From Bilabrum cf. latius (taxonomy: Eukaryota; Bigyra: Bicosoecida; Bigyra; Bicosoecida): DNA of 64,000 nt. Location: positions 2,294,001-2,358,000 of the forward strand of contig OZ237735.1 of NCBI GenBank assembly GCA_965178125.1, in the 5' to 3' direction. How positions within the stretch are numbered: the stretch's first letter is position 1; the number at the start of each line of letters is the position of its first letter. Shown here one piece after another: positions 38,919 to 49,640 of the stretch. The notes beneath the pieces were generated by a model. That model did not search any database, was not told where the DNA came from, and saw only the letters and a program-made list of their open reading frames with translations. The translations under genes were made by a program, and so were the position numbers.

Positions 38919-40253
38919 ATGGCGGCAGCAGCAGCCGAACCTACAGGTGATGGCGCCAAGTCTGGATCGGTACCGCAAGTCACGATGGACTCGGCGGATC
39001 CGACCCTGCTGAGCACATCCATGCTATCCGAGGTGACTGGGTTTGCCGAAAGCGATATTAAACAGGAAGTAGAATCGATGTCTGGAGCAGGGGGTCTGAG
39101 CGGAGAAATGCGCCGGTACAAGGTGTCCAAGAAGGGCGACAGCGCCGACCCGTTGACGTTTGTTCTCAAGACGACTCACACCGGGCGAGAGAGCGGTTCC
39201 AAGGCGCTGGGACTCATGAGAGAGGCCCAATTTTACGAGTTCATGACGCAAGGATCCGGTCTGGACTTCACCATCCCCAAGGTGCTCGCCGTATCGTACG
39301 ATGTGGACGCCGGGACCAAGCACATCCTGATGGAAGATCTGTCTTCCTGCGTCCAATCCGGGCAGCTCTTCGGCCCTGGTAGCCCTTTGAATTGGGGCAA
39401 AGATCTAGATGCCGCCGCGGCGAAGTGCAAGGGCATCACCCCGATGCGCGTCGCCGGCGCCGCGTTCATCAACGCGGCCCGACTCCACGGCAAGTACTGG
39501 ATGGACGCCAAACTGACCGACACCAAGTGGCTGCGAGGAGCAAGATGGCCCCTGGGCGAAGGCAAGGAGGCGTGGGAGGCCAGCCAGGCGAGCGTGGTGG
39601 GCGCTTGGAAGAAGCACAAGGAGGACGTCTTGTCAAAGGGGGAGCAGGGGTGGTGGAGCCCCGAGATTGTCGCCCTGTTCGACGCCTCTGTGAGCAAGGT
39701 CTCGTGGGAGTCGCACTGCGATAGGTACAAGAAGAATCCCTGGACGCTCGTGCACGGAGATTTCCACCCGGCCAACATGATGATCCGCACTGAAGGCGAT
39801 GGGGCCGAGGACGCCGCTGCCGAGGCCGACGCAGGCGGCGCCGGCAGTGAAGCCGCTGCTACTGCGGATGCCGTGCTGGAGCAGGCTCGCGCGGACGCTC
39901 ACCGCGTGGTGATGCTCGACTTCGAGGTGGTCGGTCTGGGCTCCGGCCCGCAGGACCTGGGCCAGTACATGATCTCTCATGTGGAGCCAGATCTCCGGCG
40001 CAAGCACGAGGATGCCTTGCTCGGGGCATACCATGCAGAGCTTGTGGCGCACGGTGTGGACGGGAAGGCCTTTACTCTGGAGGACTGCAAGCGCGAGTAC
40101 GCGTTTGGGGCGGCGGAGCGCTGGGTCTGGCTACTGGGCTACATGACGGGCATGTGCCCCGAGCCCGTGAACCGCTTCCTCCATGACCAAGTGCTTGCGT
40201 TCGTAAAGGACCACGGTGTGACCCCTGAAAGCATCGGGCAGCCGAGGTCGTGA
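38919..40253 (+). CDS. APH/CHK-like (EcKinase-type) small-molecule phosphotransferase
   Basis: This is a 444-residue intronless ORF with no in-frame TAG at all, ending in TGA. It has the aminoglycoside-phosphotransferase/choline-kinase fold pattern. A nucleotide-binding N-lobe carries PLTFVLKTTHTG and an acidic EAQFYEFM helix. The ILMEDLS hinge-like strand follows. The Brenner catalytic loop is LVHGDFHPANMMI, and the metal-binding aspartate is in VVMLDFEVVGLGSGPQDLG. An Ala/Glu/Asp-rich insertion of about 40 residues separates the catalytic loop from the metal-binding Asp. Family members phosphorylate hydroxyl groups of small molecules (choline, ecdysteroids, antibiotics); the substrate cannot be read from sequence. 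It is convergent with the RS-domain gene. Confidence 0.78.
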   Translation: MAAAAAEPTGDGAKSGSVPQVTMDSADPTLLSTSMLSEVTGFAESDIKQEVESMSGAGGLSGEMRRYKVSKKGDSADPLTFVLKTTHTGRESGSKALGLMREAQFYEFMTQGSGLDFTIPKVLAVSYDVDAGTKHILMEDLSSCVQSGQLFGPGSPLNWGKDLDAAAAKCKGITPMRVAGAAFINAARLHGKYWMDAKLTDTKWLRGARWPLGEGKEAWEASQASVVGAWKKHKEDVLSKGEQGWWSPEIVALFDASVSKVSWESHCDRYKKNPWTLVHGDFHPANMMIRTEGDGAEDAAAEADAGGAGSEAAATADAVLEQARADAHRVVMLDFEVVGLGSGPQDLGQYMISHVEPDLRRKHEDALLGAYHAELVAHGVDGKAFTLEDCKREYAFGAAERWVWLLGYMTGMCPEPVNRFLHDQVLAFVKDHGVTPESIGQPRS

Positions 40254-40256
40254 ATC

Positions 40257-40316
40257 CAGAGGTGTGTTGCGAGGGTCATTTGATTTAGAGGTGTGTTGCG
40301 AGGGTCATTGGATTTA
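40257..40316. repeat. Short direct repeat, two ~30-bp units
   Basis: AGAGGTGTGTTGCGAGGGTC plus a short AT-rich tail occurs twice in succession in the 3' spacer between the kinase and RS genes, with one difference between copies. Confidence 0.7.
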
Positions 40317-40427
40317 GGTTGCGCGCTCATGCTCTGCTCTATTGAGCGGTGTTGATTGCAAGGACCCATGCACCTCTGTCGGTGCACGCACCCGATCCGG
40401 GAAATCATCTATACATCGATAGTACAG

Positions 40428-41701
40428 TCATACCACGCGCTTCTCGTCGCGGCTGAAGAGCACCTCCTTGTTTTTTTCCTTGTCCTTGCGTTGGCCTTCG
40501 TCTTTGCTGCTGCGTGTGCTTCGCTCATTGTCGGCACCAGCCCCGTCGGACCCACGGTGATGCCTCCGCCGGCTGCTCCTGTCTTCGTCATCCTCATCAC
40601 GGTGATGCCTCCGCCGGCTGCTCCTGTCTTCGTCATCCTCATCACGGTGATGCCTCCGCCGGCTGCTCCTGTCTTCGTCATCCTCATCACGGTGATGCCT
40701 CCGCCGGCTGCTCCTGTCTTCGTCATCCTCATCACGGCGATGCCTCCGCCTAGTATGCCCACGATCACGTCGCCTGCTTCCGTGACCCGATTCTCTCCTT
40801 CGCCTGCGCCTATCGCAGTCTTCATCATCCTTGCTACCAACGCTCCGACTCCGGCGGTGGTGCCTATCCCTGTCCCTTCTGCTGCTGCTCCTGTGTCCCT
40901 CCCGCCTGCTCCTGCTAGACCTCCCACCCCCACTTCTGCGACCGTCTCTGCGCCTACTGCTGTGCCTGTGTCTCCTTCCCGAGTCCCTAGAGCGTCTTGG
41001 CGACCTTGATCTAGACCTGGACTCGTCCCTTGATGCCTCTGAATCGCTAGAGGAGGCAATATCCACCTCTGCGTCGGCGTCTTCGTACCTTGGACGCTGT
41101 GCTCGCATTCCACCGCCTGACGGTTCCTCCGCCCTCCCCGGCCTCGACGAATCAGCCGCGCCACTGCTTCCACTGGCTGATAATGGGGGTCTTCCAGGAA
41201 GGGCGCCAAGCTACGCAAGCTCGGCTCCAAGCGGTAAGGAGGCGAGCGGATCAGCGGCACCTGCTCCAGGTTTCAAGGCCAAGGGCTCAAGTGCCGCTGC
41301 AGGATCGTGACCCATAGCGAGGGAAGCTTCGAGGCTAACCCTATGTCGGCCTTTACTGAGGCCAGGCAGTGCAGTCATTTTGGACAAATTCCCGGCCTGC
41401 GATCGATGAAAGGAATCGTAAATAGCAGCGTGGCTTCGTGCGAGGCTGCCGTAATCGGTACGCGCAAGGCACGCTGAATGAATAAACCCACCTTTTTATT
41501 CATCTTAACTCGCTCCATTAGTTCCAACGATTGCTGTTGGAGGTCAGCCGATGGTGATCCATCCGCCCCCTCGGCGTCGCCTTCGCCCTTGTACGGATCG
41601 TGACCAATCGTATCTTTCCAGATTCCGTGCGTCTTTAGCGAGCCAGATGTCATCATTCTATTGTTGTGAGGCATCTTAACCCGCCCAGCGGTGGCTGGCA
41701 T
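40428..41701 (-). CDS. RS-domain (Arg/Ser-rich) splicing-related protein
   Basis: Exon 1 is 41701-41492 and exon 2 is 41396-40428. The intron is 95 bp (GTGGGT...CGCAG), phase 0, and the product is 392 aa. The N-terminus (LKTHGIWKDTIGHDPYKG, then a Gln-rich helix ELMERVKMNKK) is not assigned to a family. The C-terminal half is an alternating Arg/Ser and Arg/Asp-rich RS domain. It includes four tandem copies of the 15-residue unit RRRHHRDEDDEDRSS, encoded by 45-bp DNA repeats. RS domains typically mediate spliceosomal protein contacts in the nucleus, and that role is inferred. One TAG-Gln lies in the linker near 41212 (AELAQLGALPG). The stop is TGA at 40428-40430. Confidence 0.7.
40558..40737. 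repeat. 45-bp tandem repeat, four units, inside the RS-domain gene
   Basis: GTGATGCCTCCGCCGGCTGC followed by 25 further bases is repeated four times almost perfectly. The unit is a multiple of three, so it preserves the reading frame. Confidence 0.9.
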
Positions 41702-41819
41702 GGCTGCAAAGGGGGCGAAAAATGTCCACGAGACTGCCCGTCTAGGTTCCGCTAGCTGACGGCACACTGCGCGGCGCCATTGCTGTGCTGCCCAACAGCA
41801 ACCGACATTGGCGCCGCGC
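41702..41819. promoter_or_regulatory. Divergent promoter region, RS-domain and PH-domain genes
   Basis: These 118 bp separate the two start codons. No specific element is recognised. Confidence 0.35.
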
Positions 41820-42756
41820 ATGGAAAGGCTCCGGAGGGACAGCCGGGCGTTGGATGCGCTTTTTGCAGATCCTGAGGCTAGTCTCCCCGCACAACGGGTA
41901 GACGTGGCGAGCTAGCTTAGTGGAAACCTCTGGAAGTGTCGAACCTCTGGCGATTCCAGCTGGAAGCGCCGTTTCTTCGTCCTTAAGGACGGTTTCTTGT
42001 TGTATTACCCGGAGCAGTCCACCGAAAAGTTTCTTGTGTTTGATTTTCACCCTCGGGGCGTCCTTCCGCTGGATGGTTGTACGATCCAGAGGGTGGAGCA
42101 GGGCCCGACCAAGGCTCTTGCCCACCTCGGGCTTCGCATTTCACACCCTAGCTTCGGCAGGAGAGCCTTGGTGCTGTGCGCAGAGACTGCTGCGGATCGG
42201 GAACGCTGGCTCGTAGCCTTGGAAAACAGCAGATACATCACGTACCGAAACGCGCTTGAGGGCTCGCGGCAGATTGACAGGCTCAAGAGTCAGGTCGCCG
42301 GCGCTCAGCGCGGCCGTAAGGAAGCGTCCAAATCGGTGCGGTAGCGAGAAGACGCCGTTCTTCGAGAAAGAGCCAAGTCGAAAGGGCTAGAGAAGCTAGC
42401 GACGAAGCTGCTGCTGCAGAAGCGCGCGCTGGAGGCCAGCATCGCGCAGGCTGAGAGGGAGCACGGCATCACCATTGCAGTGGATACGAGCATCGATTCG
42501 GCCGCAGTGGGGGCTGCAATGGGCGACCACAGTCCCGCGTTTGGCAGCATGGGGGCAGGAAGCGCTATCTTGCAGGCCAATGGCTCGGCCTCCTCGTACG
42601 AGGGAGGGGCCGGCGCTGGCGCGATGCAGGCGCAGGCTGATGCCCGGGAAAACCTGCTGCCATCGTAGCGGAGATCCAGGGCCATCAGTGGGAGCAGTGA
42701 TCACGAAGGCGAGCTCGAGTCCAAGGGCAGCGCCCCGGGACCCGGACCCAGGGGCT

Positions 42757-42793
<37 letters not shown>

Positions 42794-43922
42794 CCGAATC
42801 AGGGCGGGCGATAGCACCTCCAGCGCGGCTGGCAGCATAGAGGCTGGGCAGCGAGATGCCAGCAAACGCAGTGAAAGCGCAAGGGCTGTAGGTAGCAATA
42901 GTGGTGGTACCTGGCACGCAGGTACAGGGGGTACAGACAGCGACGGCGACGAGGAGTGCGGCATGATCCTGAAACCGAGACCAGACAACGCCCCCGGAAA
43001 CTCCTCCTCCTCGTCATCGTCTGCCCCTGCAGTTGCGTTGCCCTCTTCCTCTTCTCAGCAACACGTGCAAGTCTCTAGCCAAGGTGCTGCCGGCCAGCAG
43101 CAGCAGGTCATGAGCCCGAGGTCCAGGTTCCAGTCGAGCTTGCCGGCAGTGGCAGAGACGGACGGGTCGGACGCGGGAACGGAGGACGACGTGGATTTCG
43201 GCTCCGAGTCGGGCACGCCCATTCCGGTCGCTGCGACCATCCCGGGAGCGGTGGGGGCGGCTGGAGGTCCCATGGAACGATCTGTGCCGGCATCGCACGG
43301 GTCCCCACAGTCGCAACCTCAGCAGCCTCAACCGCCTCGATCGCGGGGGCCGGGAGCGGCCGGCGGTAGCGGAAGCCTCACTGGAGACCAGGTGCAGGCG
43401 CAGGTACCGCCGCCCCCGCCAGTCCCAGCAGCAGGCCCATCGAGCGGGAGGGTCGTGCCTCCGCCTGCACCGTCCCAGGCCCCGCCTGCGCCACCGCTTG
43501 CATCCACGGTTGGCAAGTCCGGTGGCGGCCTGCCACCGCCCCCTCCGCCACCGCTGGCATCGTCCACAGCTACTTCATCTGTTTCTTAGGATGGCCCGAT
43601 CCGCAGGGGCAGCGTAGCTGACGCTCTCGCCCGCCGGGGTTCCGTTGGTGCCGCCTCTGTGCTCCGCAGGTCCTCCATGGCAGCAGCACAATCGACAGAA
43701 GCCGGCGCCGGTCAGGCGGGTGCGCCCAGTGGCACTGCCGGCGGAAGGGTGACCAGCGGCCCGCGCATCAGGCGGTCCACGGTTGCCTCCAAGAAGCCGA
43801 GTGCCCCGAGGGAAGCGGTGCGCCGTGCCATTCAAAAGGCTGCAACTGGTCCCGTCTAGGTCAGCGAGGATGCGGCTGCTGCTGCTGCGGCCATTGCGGG
43901 CGGTGCGCTGGGGGGCAGGTGA
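41820..43922 (+). CDS. PH-domain protein with coiled coil and polyproline tail (700 aa)
   Basis: ATG is at 41820 and TGA at 43920-43922, with TAG-Gln at 41913, 42342, 42666, 43587 and 43857. A pleckstrin-homology domain spans about residues 33-145. It opens with LSGNLWKCR, continues SWKRRFFVLKDGFLLYYP, then LPLDGCTIQRVE, and closes with the diagnostic helix ETAADRERWLVALEN, which contains the invariant PH Trp. A short basic coiled coil follows (KSKGLEKLATKLLLQKRA). The remaining 450 residues are Ala/Ser/Pro-rich with two polyproline stretches suited to SH3 or profilin binding. PH domains bind phosphoinositides or proteins, so a membrane/cytoskeleton adaptor role is inferred. The last ~48 bp lie inside the duplicated unit. 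The first TAG (VASQLSGNLWK) sits at the edge of the PH domain. Confidence 0.78.
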
Positions 43923-44229
43923 TGCCTCGCGAGAGTGAGTGAGTGAGTGAGCGTGGCTGCTCGCTGCGGTGCTGTGCACTTGAGGTGTAGTGGCGCGCCC
44001 CAGGCCCGGCTGGCTAGCTTGTCTATCTTCCAGGCGAGTGCCAATCGGATGGTTGACGGGCCTGCCTTGTTGGTGCCGGTCCCAAGGTTTCTTCGCAGGT
44101 ACTATTGTATATCTATTGATAATGATGCCACTTCCAATTGCATCGTGAAACTACAATCCGGATTCCATTGCAACACCCAGCAAGCACGCCCTCAATGCCC
44201 CCCCCCCCTCCCCCCCCCCACTCGGTCAG
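43923..44229. other. Intergenic spacer with GAGT microsatellite and poly-C tract
   Basis: This convergent 3' spacer contains a GAGT repeat near 43935-43952 and long C runs near 44200-44220. No gene is seen. It is duplicated at 48170-48496. Confidence 0.6.
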
Positions 44230-45367
44230 TCACCGGAACATGCTGGAACCCGCGCCGAGCGTCGTGGACGCCGCAGATCCCTGCCCTAGCCCAGAGCCAC
44301 CATCACCCAACGAACCGCCCACTCCACCCGCACCCTCACCCGCCGCGGCGCCAGATCTCCAGCCCCGGATCCCGATCTTCTCTTGCTTGGCCTGTGCCAC
44401 GGCTGCGACGGCCCCCCGCCCGTCAGGCACACGCCGCGCGCTTCCCCTCAGGCTAACAACGGAGCCGCTCGCTCTGCCACTGCCGCCAGCACTGCCCGTC
44501 GTGCGGGGAGAAGCCCCTGCCCCTGCCCCTGCCCCTGCCCCAGGTCCTGCCAGTGGGGCCCCGCCCGATGCGGTGCCCGATCCGCTCATCATGACTTCCA
44601 CGAACGATTCGTAGTTGAACAGCCCGTTGGCATCCACGTCCAGCTGCCCCACGAGCTCCTCCGCCTCTGCTTCGTCCAGCACATCCGCGCCGTAGGTCGA
44701 CAGCGCCTGCACGAGGTCTGAAATCCGAATGTGACCAGAGGGAGACGTGCCTTCAAATACCGCAAAGCTGCGAGCCATGCAATCCATGACACAAAGACCG
44801 GTGGCGAAACGCTGCCCGCTTCAGGTTGCACAAGATATGAGGGGCAAACCCAAGCTCCAGTGCCTAAATCGCTCACCTCTTCTTGACCGCATCCGGGGTG
44901 TATGTTGCGCTCACTTTGCGCGACATCACCTAGCAGAACTCTCCAAAATCGATTTCTCCATTCGAATCTTCACTGCGGATGTAAACTAATGCTAGTCGTG
45001 CTGCATGTGGCTGCCATTGATCTCCCTTCATCCGCCCCAGTTCATCAGATGACTCACTCAATCTCCGCCAGCATGTCCCGGACTTCCTTCTCAGTCGTGG
45101 TAATACCCAGAGTTGTCATTAAGGACAGAAGCTGCGGAAACAGATGCCGAGGACAGCTGTACATTGACCAAGTGCAACCGCACCCGGACCTGCGTGATCG
45201 ATCCATTCAGGGCATTGAAATACCCTCACCTCCTCGGCGTCAATAGTGCCTCCCCCATCCTTATCCACGAGACTAAAGATTTCTCTGAACTCCCGTATCT
45301 CGGCATCAGTCAGGTGCCTGAATGCATCAACCTCCGACCCCGTTTTCGAGCTGCTAGAGCTTGACAT
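44230..45367 (-). CDS. Calmodulin/centrin-like EF-hand protein, copy A
   Basis: Four exons are proposed: 45367-45230, 45131-45058, 44972-44877 and 44767-44230 (281 aa). Introns are 98, 85 and 109 bp. Splicing reconstructs a calmodulin-like chain. EF1 is LVDKDGGGTIDAEELLSLM. EF2 is EIDEDSNGEIDFGEFCQVM, where the Q of FCQ is TAG. EF3 is degenerate (FEGTSPSGHIRISDL). EF4 is LDVDANGLFNYESFVEVM. A Gly/Ala/Ser-rich C-terminal tail of about 120 residues, with an AGAGAG repeat, is unusual for calmodulin. The stop is TGA. The paralogue lies 4,273 bp downstream and is nearly identical even in introns. Exon boundaries were chosen by phase and EF-hand continuity. Confidence 0.82.
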
Positions 45368-45907
45368 TCGTTGATAAAGCCGCCGCCAGTACAACAGAAA
45401 TGTATATCGACTGCCAAGTGTAGTCCCGGAATCAAAGGAATCAGCCACGAATACCTGTCGATGCGTCAGCCCTGCATTTCAACAAACGGAACTCTTCCAG
45501 CCTGCTGAGCGGCGCCGCTGGCAGTGCAAGCGGTCGCAGGAGCCGGTCGCAATTCTCCAATCATCTGAGTCGGTGCAGCCACAAACAGCTATCGGTGTAT
45601 AGTAAGCTGAACCGCAGCAGCGCGAAGACGTGGCGGCCATGGCGCGGTATGTGCACCAGGCCCTGACCGCAGTGCTGGCGTGGCGGAGGCCGCGGTGCGG
45701 GCTTATTGCAGCGGGGGCCGGGCCACCGCCGTGCTGCAGGCGAGCGTGAAGGCTCTGCCGGGCATAGGTACATGTCATCGTGCCAAAGCGAGCATGATGG
45801 AGCAAGGGAGGTATGTTCGGGACATCTGGTCCTGACAATCAAAGCTACATGCAGCGTGCACAATCCAATAGCAAGCGCCGAGCCATTTGCTGGAGAATAT
45901 TGAAGAA
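45368..45907. other. Intergenic spacer
   Basis: These 540 bp lie between the start of EF-hand gene A and the stop of zinc-finger gene A. They should hold the EF-hand promoter and the zinc-finger 3' UTR. No ORF with supporting features is seen. The region is duplicated at 49641-50203 with small indels. Confidence 0.5.
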
Positions 45908-47209
45908 TCAATGGCAACCTCGCACATGCCTCCTGAGATCGCCTGCCACACCGAATGACTTGCCGCACACCAAGCACTCGTGCTTGCGCTCGCCCAGATG
46001 CACTGTGGACAGGTGCGTCCTGAGATGGCCTGCCTCCCCGAATGACTTGCCGCACACCACGCACTCATGCTTGCGCTCGCCATGATGCACAGTGGACATG
46101 TGCCTCCTGAGATGGCCTGCCTCCCCGAATGACTTGCCGCACACACTGCACTCGTGCTTGCGCTCGCCATGATGCACAGTGGACATGTGCCTCCTGAGTG
46201 AGCCTGCCCGCCCGAATGACTTGCCGCACACCATGCACTCGTGCTTGCGCTCGCCCAGATGCACTGTGGACATGTGCGTCCTGAGATGGCCTGCCCGCCC
46301 GAATGACTTCCCGCACACCAAGCACTCGTGCTTGCGCTCGCCATGATGCACTGTGGACAGGTGCCTCCTGAGATCGCCTGCCTCCCCGAATGACTTGCCG
46401 CACACACTGCACTCGTGCTTGCGCTCGCCCAGATGCACAGTGGACATGTGCCTCCTGAGGTTTCCTGCCTCCCCGAATGACTTGCCGCACTCCATGCACT
46501 CGTGCTTGCGCTCGCCCAGATGCACAGTGGACAGGTGCCTCCTGAGGTTTCCTGCCTCCCCGAATGACTTGCCACACTCCATGCACTCGTGCTTGCGCTC
46601 GCCCAGATGCACCACGGACGTGTGCGTCCTGAGATCGCCTGCCCGCCCGAATGACTTCCCGCACACACTGCACTCGTGCTTGCGCTCGCCCAGATGCACA
46701 GTGGACAGGTGCGTCCTGAGATTGCCTGCCCGCCCGAATGACTTGCCGCACACCATGCACCGATGTCCTGCCTCGCCTCTGCCTGCCTGTCCCCGCCGTC
46801 TCTTCGCCCTCGATCCGCTCTAGCTGTCTGCTGACCTCGCCTCTGCCTGCCTGCCTCGCTTCTGGCCCAAAGAGGCATCCGTGCCGCCGCCTGCAGCTAC
46901 CCCTGAGCCCGACTGCATTGACGATTCTACTTCTTGCGGCAACATTGCGCTGCTGCTGGACTGTCCCGACGCCACGATGGACGTGGGAACAGCTTCGGCT
47001 CGATCGCTGGCTGGATCTCGGACCCTACCTTTCCCATCTGCGTCTCGCCTGCCCCACTAGCGACTGCTGGTCAATGATAGCGATGCAGCAATCCGGTTCA
47101 TGTGACGGGCGGGAACCTCGACATCGCTTCCACCAGCGTCGCTGTCGCTCGAGTCGCTGCTGACGAGATCGATCACCTCCCCTGAGCATGCACCTGCTGC
47201 TTGCTCCAT
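45908..47209 (-). CDS. C2H2 zinc-finger-array protein, copy A (10 fingers, 433 aa)
   Basis: A single frame runs from ATG at 47207-47209 to TGA at 45908-45910, with TAG-Gln at 47057 and 46820. The N-terminal ~145 residues are disordered and begin with an acidic SUMO-interacting-like motif (GEVIDLVSSDSSDSD) and a basic KRRRGQ patch. Ten tandem C2H2 fingers of 28 residues follow, each with the frame CGKSFGxAGxLRxHxSTVH and linker LGERKHE. Within the array almost only helix positions -1, 3 and 6 (R/E/V; N/D/H/S; R/T) vary, along with the residues before the first Cys and a few near the second His. Sequence-specific nuclear DNA binding is inferred from the family. Copy B has CAG where this copy has TAG at 46820. 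Confidence 0.88.
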
Positions 47210-47581
47210 GGCTGCCTGGCAGTATCTATATCCAATATTGAATGCTGACACGTTAACAGCCAGGTGGCTGCCGACCACAGAATGACAGGGAATACGAGCT
47301 TTCCTATCCTACGCCCTTTCCTGGTGTACCTTCGACGGCCAGGTCTGATTGGCTCCAACGCAACCCTGTATATAGAAAGGCTATACTTGGGGGATGCCAC
47401 AGCCGAAACAGTAGCGAGGAAAATGACAAGGAGACGGTGAGATCGATCCTTGTCGGTCCGATTGAGGCTGTTTTCATCTTCACAACTTCAAGGTGCTGGG
47501 CCTGGCGTGGCGGCCACGCTCACTTGGAACACCAGCTTCACAGGAAGCAAACAGGCCACGCACAACCCACCACATCCCTCC
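47210..47581. other. Upstream region of zinc-finger gene A
   Basis: This 372-bp region includes a TATATA-type element (47366-47373) and an ATTGG (reverse CCAAT) near 47348, both upstream of the minus-strand gene. In copy B the TATA-like element is altered. No gene is seen. Confidence 0.4.
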
Positions 47582-48169
47582 TCACGGAGAAGCACCGTTC
47601 TCGCTCGCTGCCCCTCCTTCGCCAGACGCCTTCTCCACCCTCTCCCTGCGCGCCTGCTGCTGCTTCTGCTGCTGCACCACAGCCCGCTTCTCCCTCCACG
47701 CCTTGCCCTTGATCCGGGCCTCGTCGGACCGCTTCAGCTAGGCCGCCAGCGCGTCCACGGAGAAGGCCTCCTTGAAGTCCATCGCCATCGACGAGGAATC
47801 CACACCCCCGGAGCCCCTCGACGATCCGCCGCTGCCGCTCCCCCCCCCCTTCTGCCCCCCCCCCCCCTCCTCGGGGATGTCCTCCCCAGTCGCGATGGCC
47901 TGCATGGCAGACATCCACCCGCCCCCAGACCGCAGGTCACCGGACCACCACGCCAGGAACTCCGCCTTGGAGATCATCCTGTCCCTGTTCTTGTCCATCT
48001 CCATGATGGCGGCCTCCAGCTCCGCGTGGCTCAGCTTGCTGCCCAGCTGCACGCACAGGTCGGCCAGCTCGGTCGTGTCCAGATCGCCGCTGCCGTCGAG
48101 GTCCGCAGCATCGAGTGTCGATGTGGGCGAGGAGGAGGAGGAGGCTGCTGCTGCTGCTGCTGCGGCCAT
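47582..48169 (-). pseudogene. Truncated 3' fragment of the COPI-associated/EF-hand gene (chimeric ORF)
   Basis: The ORF of 195 residues copies the C-terminal EF-hand part of the gene at 51708-54029 (DLDGSGDLDTTELADLC, DKNRDRMISKAEF) and shares its TGA stop. The N-terminal disordered part and all four membrane segments are missing. The first ~20 residues (Ala/Ser run) come from the duplication junction, antisense to the 3' end of the PH gene. The frame is intact. TAG at 47738-47740 corresponds to CAG at 51864-51866 in the intact gene. I infer a duplication by-product; expression from a new ATG at 48167-48169 cannot be excluded. Confidence 0.75.
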
Positions 48170-48496
48170 TGCGGGCGGTGCGCTGGGTGGCAGGTAATGC
48201 CTCGCGAGAGTGAGGGAGTGAGTGAGTGAGTGTGGCTGCTCGCTGCGGTGCTGTACGCTTGAGGTGTAGTGGCGCGCCCCAGGCCCGGCTGGCTAGCTTG
48301 TCTTTCTTCCAGGCGAGTGCCAATCGGATGGTTGACGGGCCTTCCTGGCGGTGCCGGTCCCAAGGTTTCGTCGCAGGTACTATTGTATATCTATTGATAA
48401 TGATGCCACTTCCAATTGCATCGTGAAACTACAATCCCATTACAACACCCAGCAAGCACGCCCTCAATGCCCCCCCCTTCCCCCCCCATCGGTCAG
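48170..48496. other. Intergenic spacer, duplicate of 43923-44229
   Basis: This region contains the GAGT microsatellite and poly-C tracts. No gene is seen. Confidence 0.6.
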
Positions 48497-49640
48497 TCAC
48501 CGGAACATGCTGGAACCCGCGCAGAGCCTCGTGGATGCCGCAGACCCCTGCCCCAGCCCAGAGCCACCATCACCCACGGAACCGCCCACTCCACCCGCAC
48601 CCGCACCCGCACCCGCCGCGGCGCCAGATCTCCAGCCCCGGATCCCGATCTTCTCTTGCTTGGCCTGTGCCACGGCTGCGACGGCCCCCCGCCCGTCAGG
48701 CACACGCCGCGCGCTTCCCCTCAGGCTAACAACGGAGCCGCTCGCTCTGCCACTGCCGCCAGCACTGCCCGTCGTGCGGGGAGAAGCCCCTGCCCCTGCC
48801 CCTGCCCCTGCCCCAGGTCCTGCCAGTGGGGCCCCGCCCGATGCGGTGCCCGATCCGCTCATCATGACTTCCACGAACGATTCGTAGTTGAACAGCCCGT
48901 TGGCATCCACGTCCAGCTGCCCCACGAGCTCCTCCGCCTCTGCTTCGTCCAGCACATCCGCGCCGTAGGTCGACAGCGCCTTCACGAGGTCTGAAATCCG
49001 AATGTGACCAGAGGGAGACGTGCCTTCAAATACCGCAAAGCTGCGAGCCATGCAATCCATGACACAAAGACCGGTGGCGAAACGCTGCCCGCTTCAGGTT
49101 GCACAAGATATGAGGGGCAAACCCAAGCTCCAGTGCCTAAATCGCTCACCTCTTCTTGACCGCATCCGGGGTGTATGTTGCGCTCACTTTGCGCGACATC
49201 ACCTAGCAGAACTCTCCAAAATCGATTTCTCCATTCGAATCTTCACTGCGGATGTAAACTAATGCTAGTCGTGCTGCATGTGGCTGCCATTGATCTCCCT
49301 TCATCCGCCCCAGTTCATCAGATGACTCACTCAATCTCCGCCAGCATGTCCCGGACTTCCTTCTCAGTCGTGGTAATACCCAGAGTTGTCATTAAGGACA
49401 GAAGCTGCGGAAACAGATGCCGAGGACAGCTGTACATTGACCAAGTGCAACCGCACCCGGACCTGCGTGATCGATCCATTCAGGGCATTGAAATACCCTC
49501 ACCTCCTCGGCGTCAATAGTGCCTCCCCCATCCTTATCCACGAGACTAAAGATTTCTCTGAACTCCCGTATCTCGGCATCAGTCAGGTGCCTGAATGCAT
49601 CAACCTCCGACCCCGTTTTCGAGCTGCTAGAGCTTGACAT
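48497..49640 (-). CDS. Calmodulin/centrin-like EF-hand protein, copy B
   Basis: Exons are 49640-49503, 49404-49331, 49245-49150 and 49040-48497 (283 aa), at the same phases as copy A. The protein is almost identical to copy A. It has one substitution in the third hand (DLVKAL against DLVQAL; AAG against CAG) and two extra residues in the Gly/Ala repeat of the tail. The TAG-Gln of FCQ is retained. Introns are essentially unchanged from copy A, so the duplication is young or the copies are homogenised by conversion. The stop is TGA at 48497-48499. Confidence 0.82.

Larger units (their letters stand above)
43875..48107. repeat. Segmental tandem duplication, left unit
   Basis: This unit starts in the GCT-rich 3' end of the PH gene. 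It contains EF-hand gene A, zinc-finger gene A and the 3' part of the COPI-associated gene, and ends near the sequence GAGGTCCGC. It is near-identical to 48144-52230, including introns and spacers; EF-hand positions are offset by exactly 4,273 bp. The two units differ mainly by two zinc-finger repeats. Confidence 0.92.

Noticed and set aside
38919-40253. Kinase gene as bacterial transfer because it lacks TAG and introns
   Set aside because: SMU1 has only one TAG and no intron as well; composition and Ala/Glu insertion resemble neighbouring genes, so absence of TAG may be chance.
45908-46764. 84-bp regularly spaced repeats as a CRISPR-like array
   Set aside because: The repeats have no distinct spacers and translate into perfect C2H2 zinc fingers.
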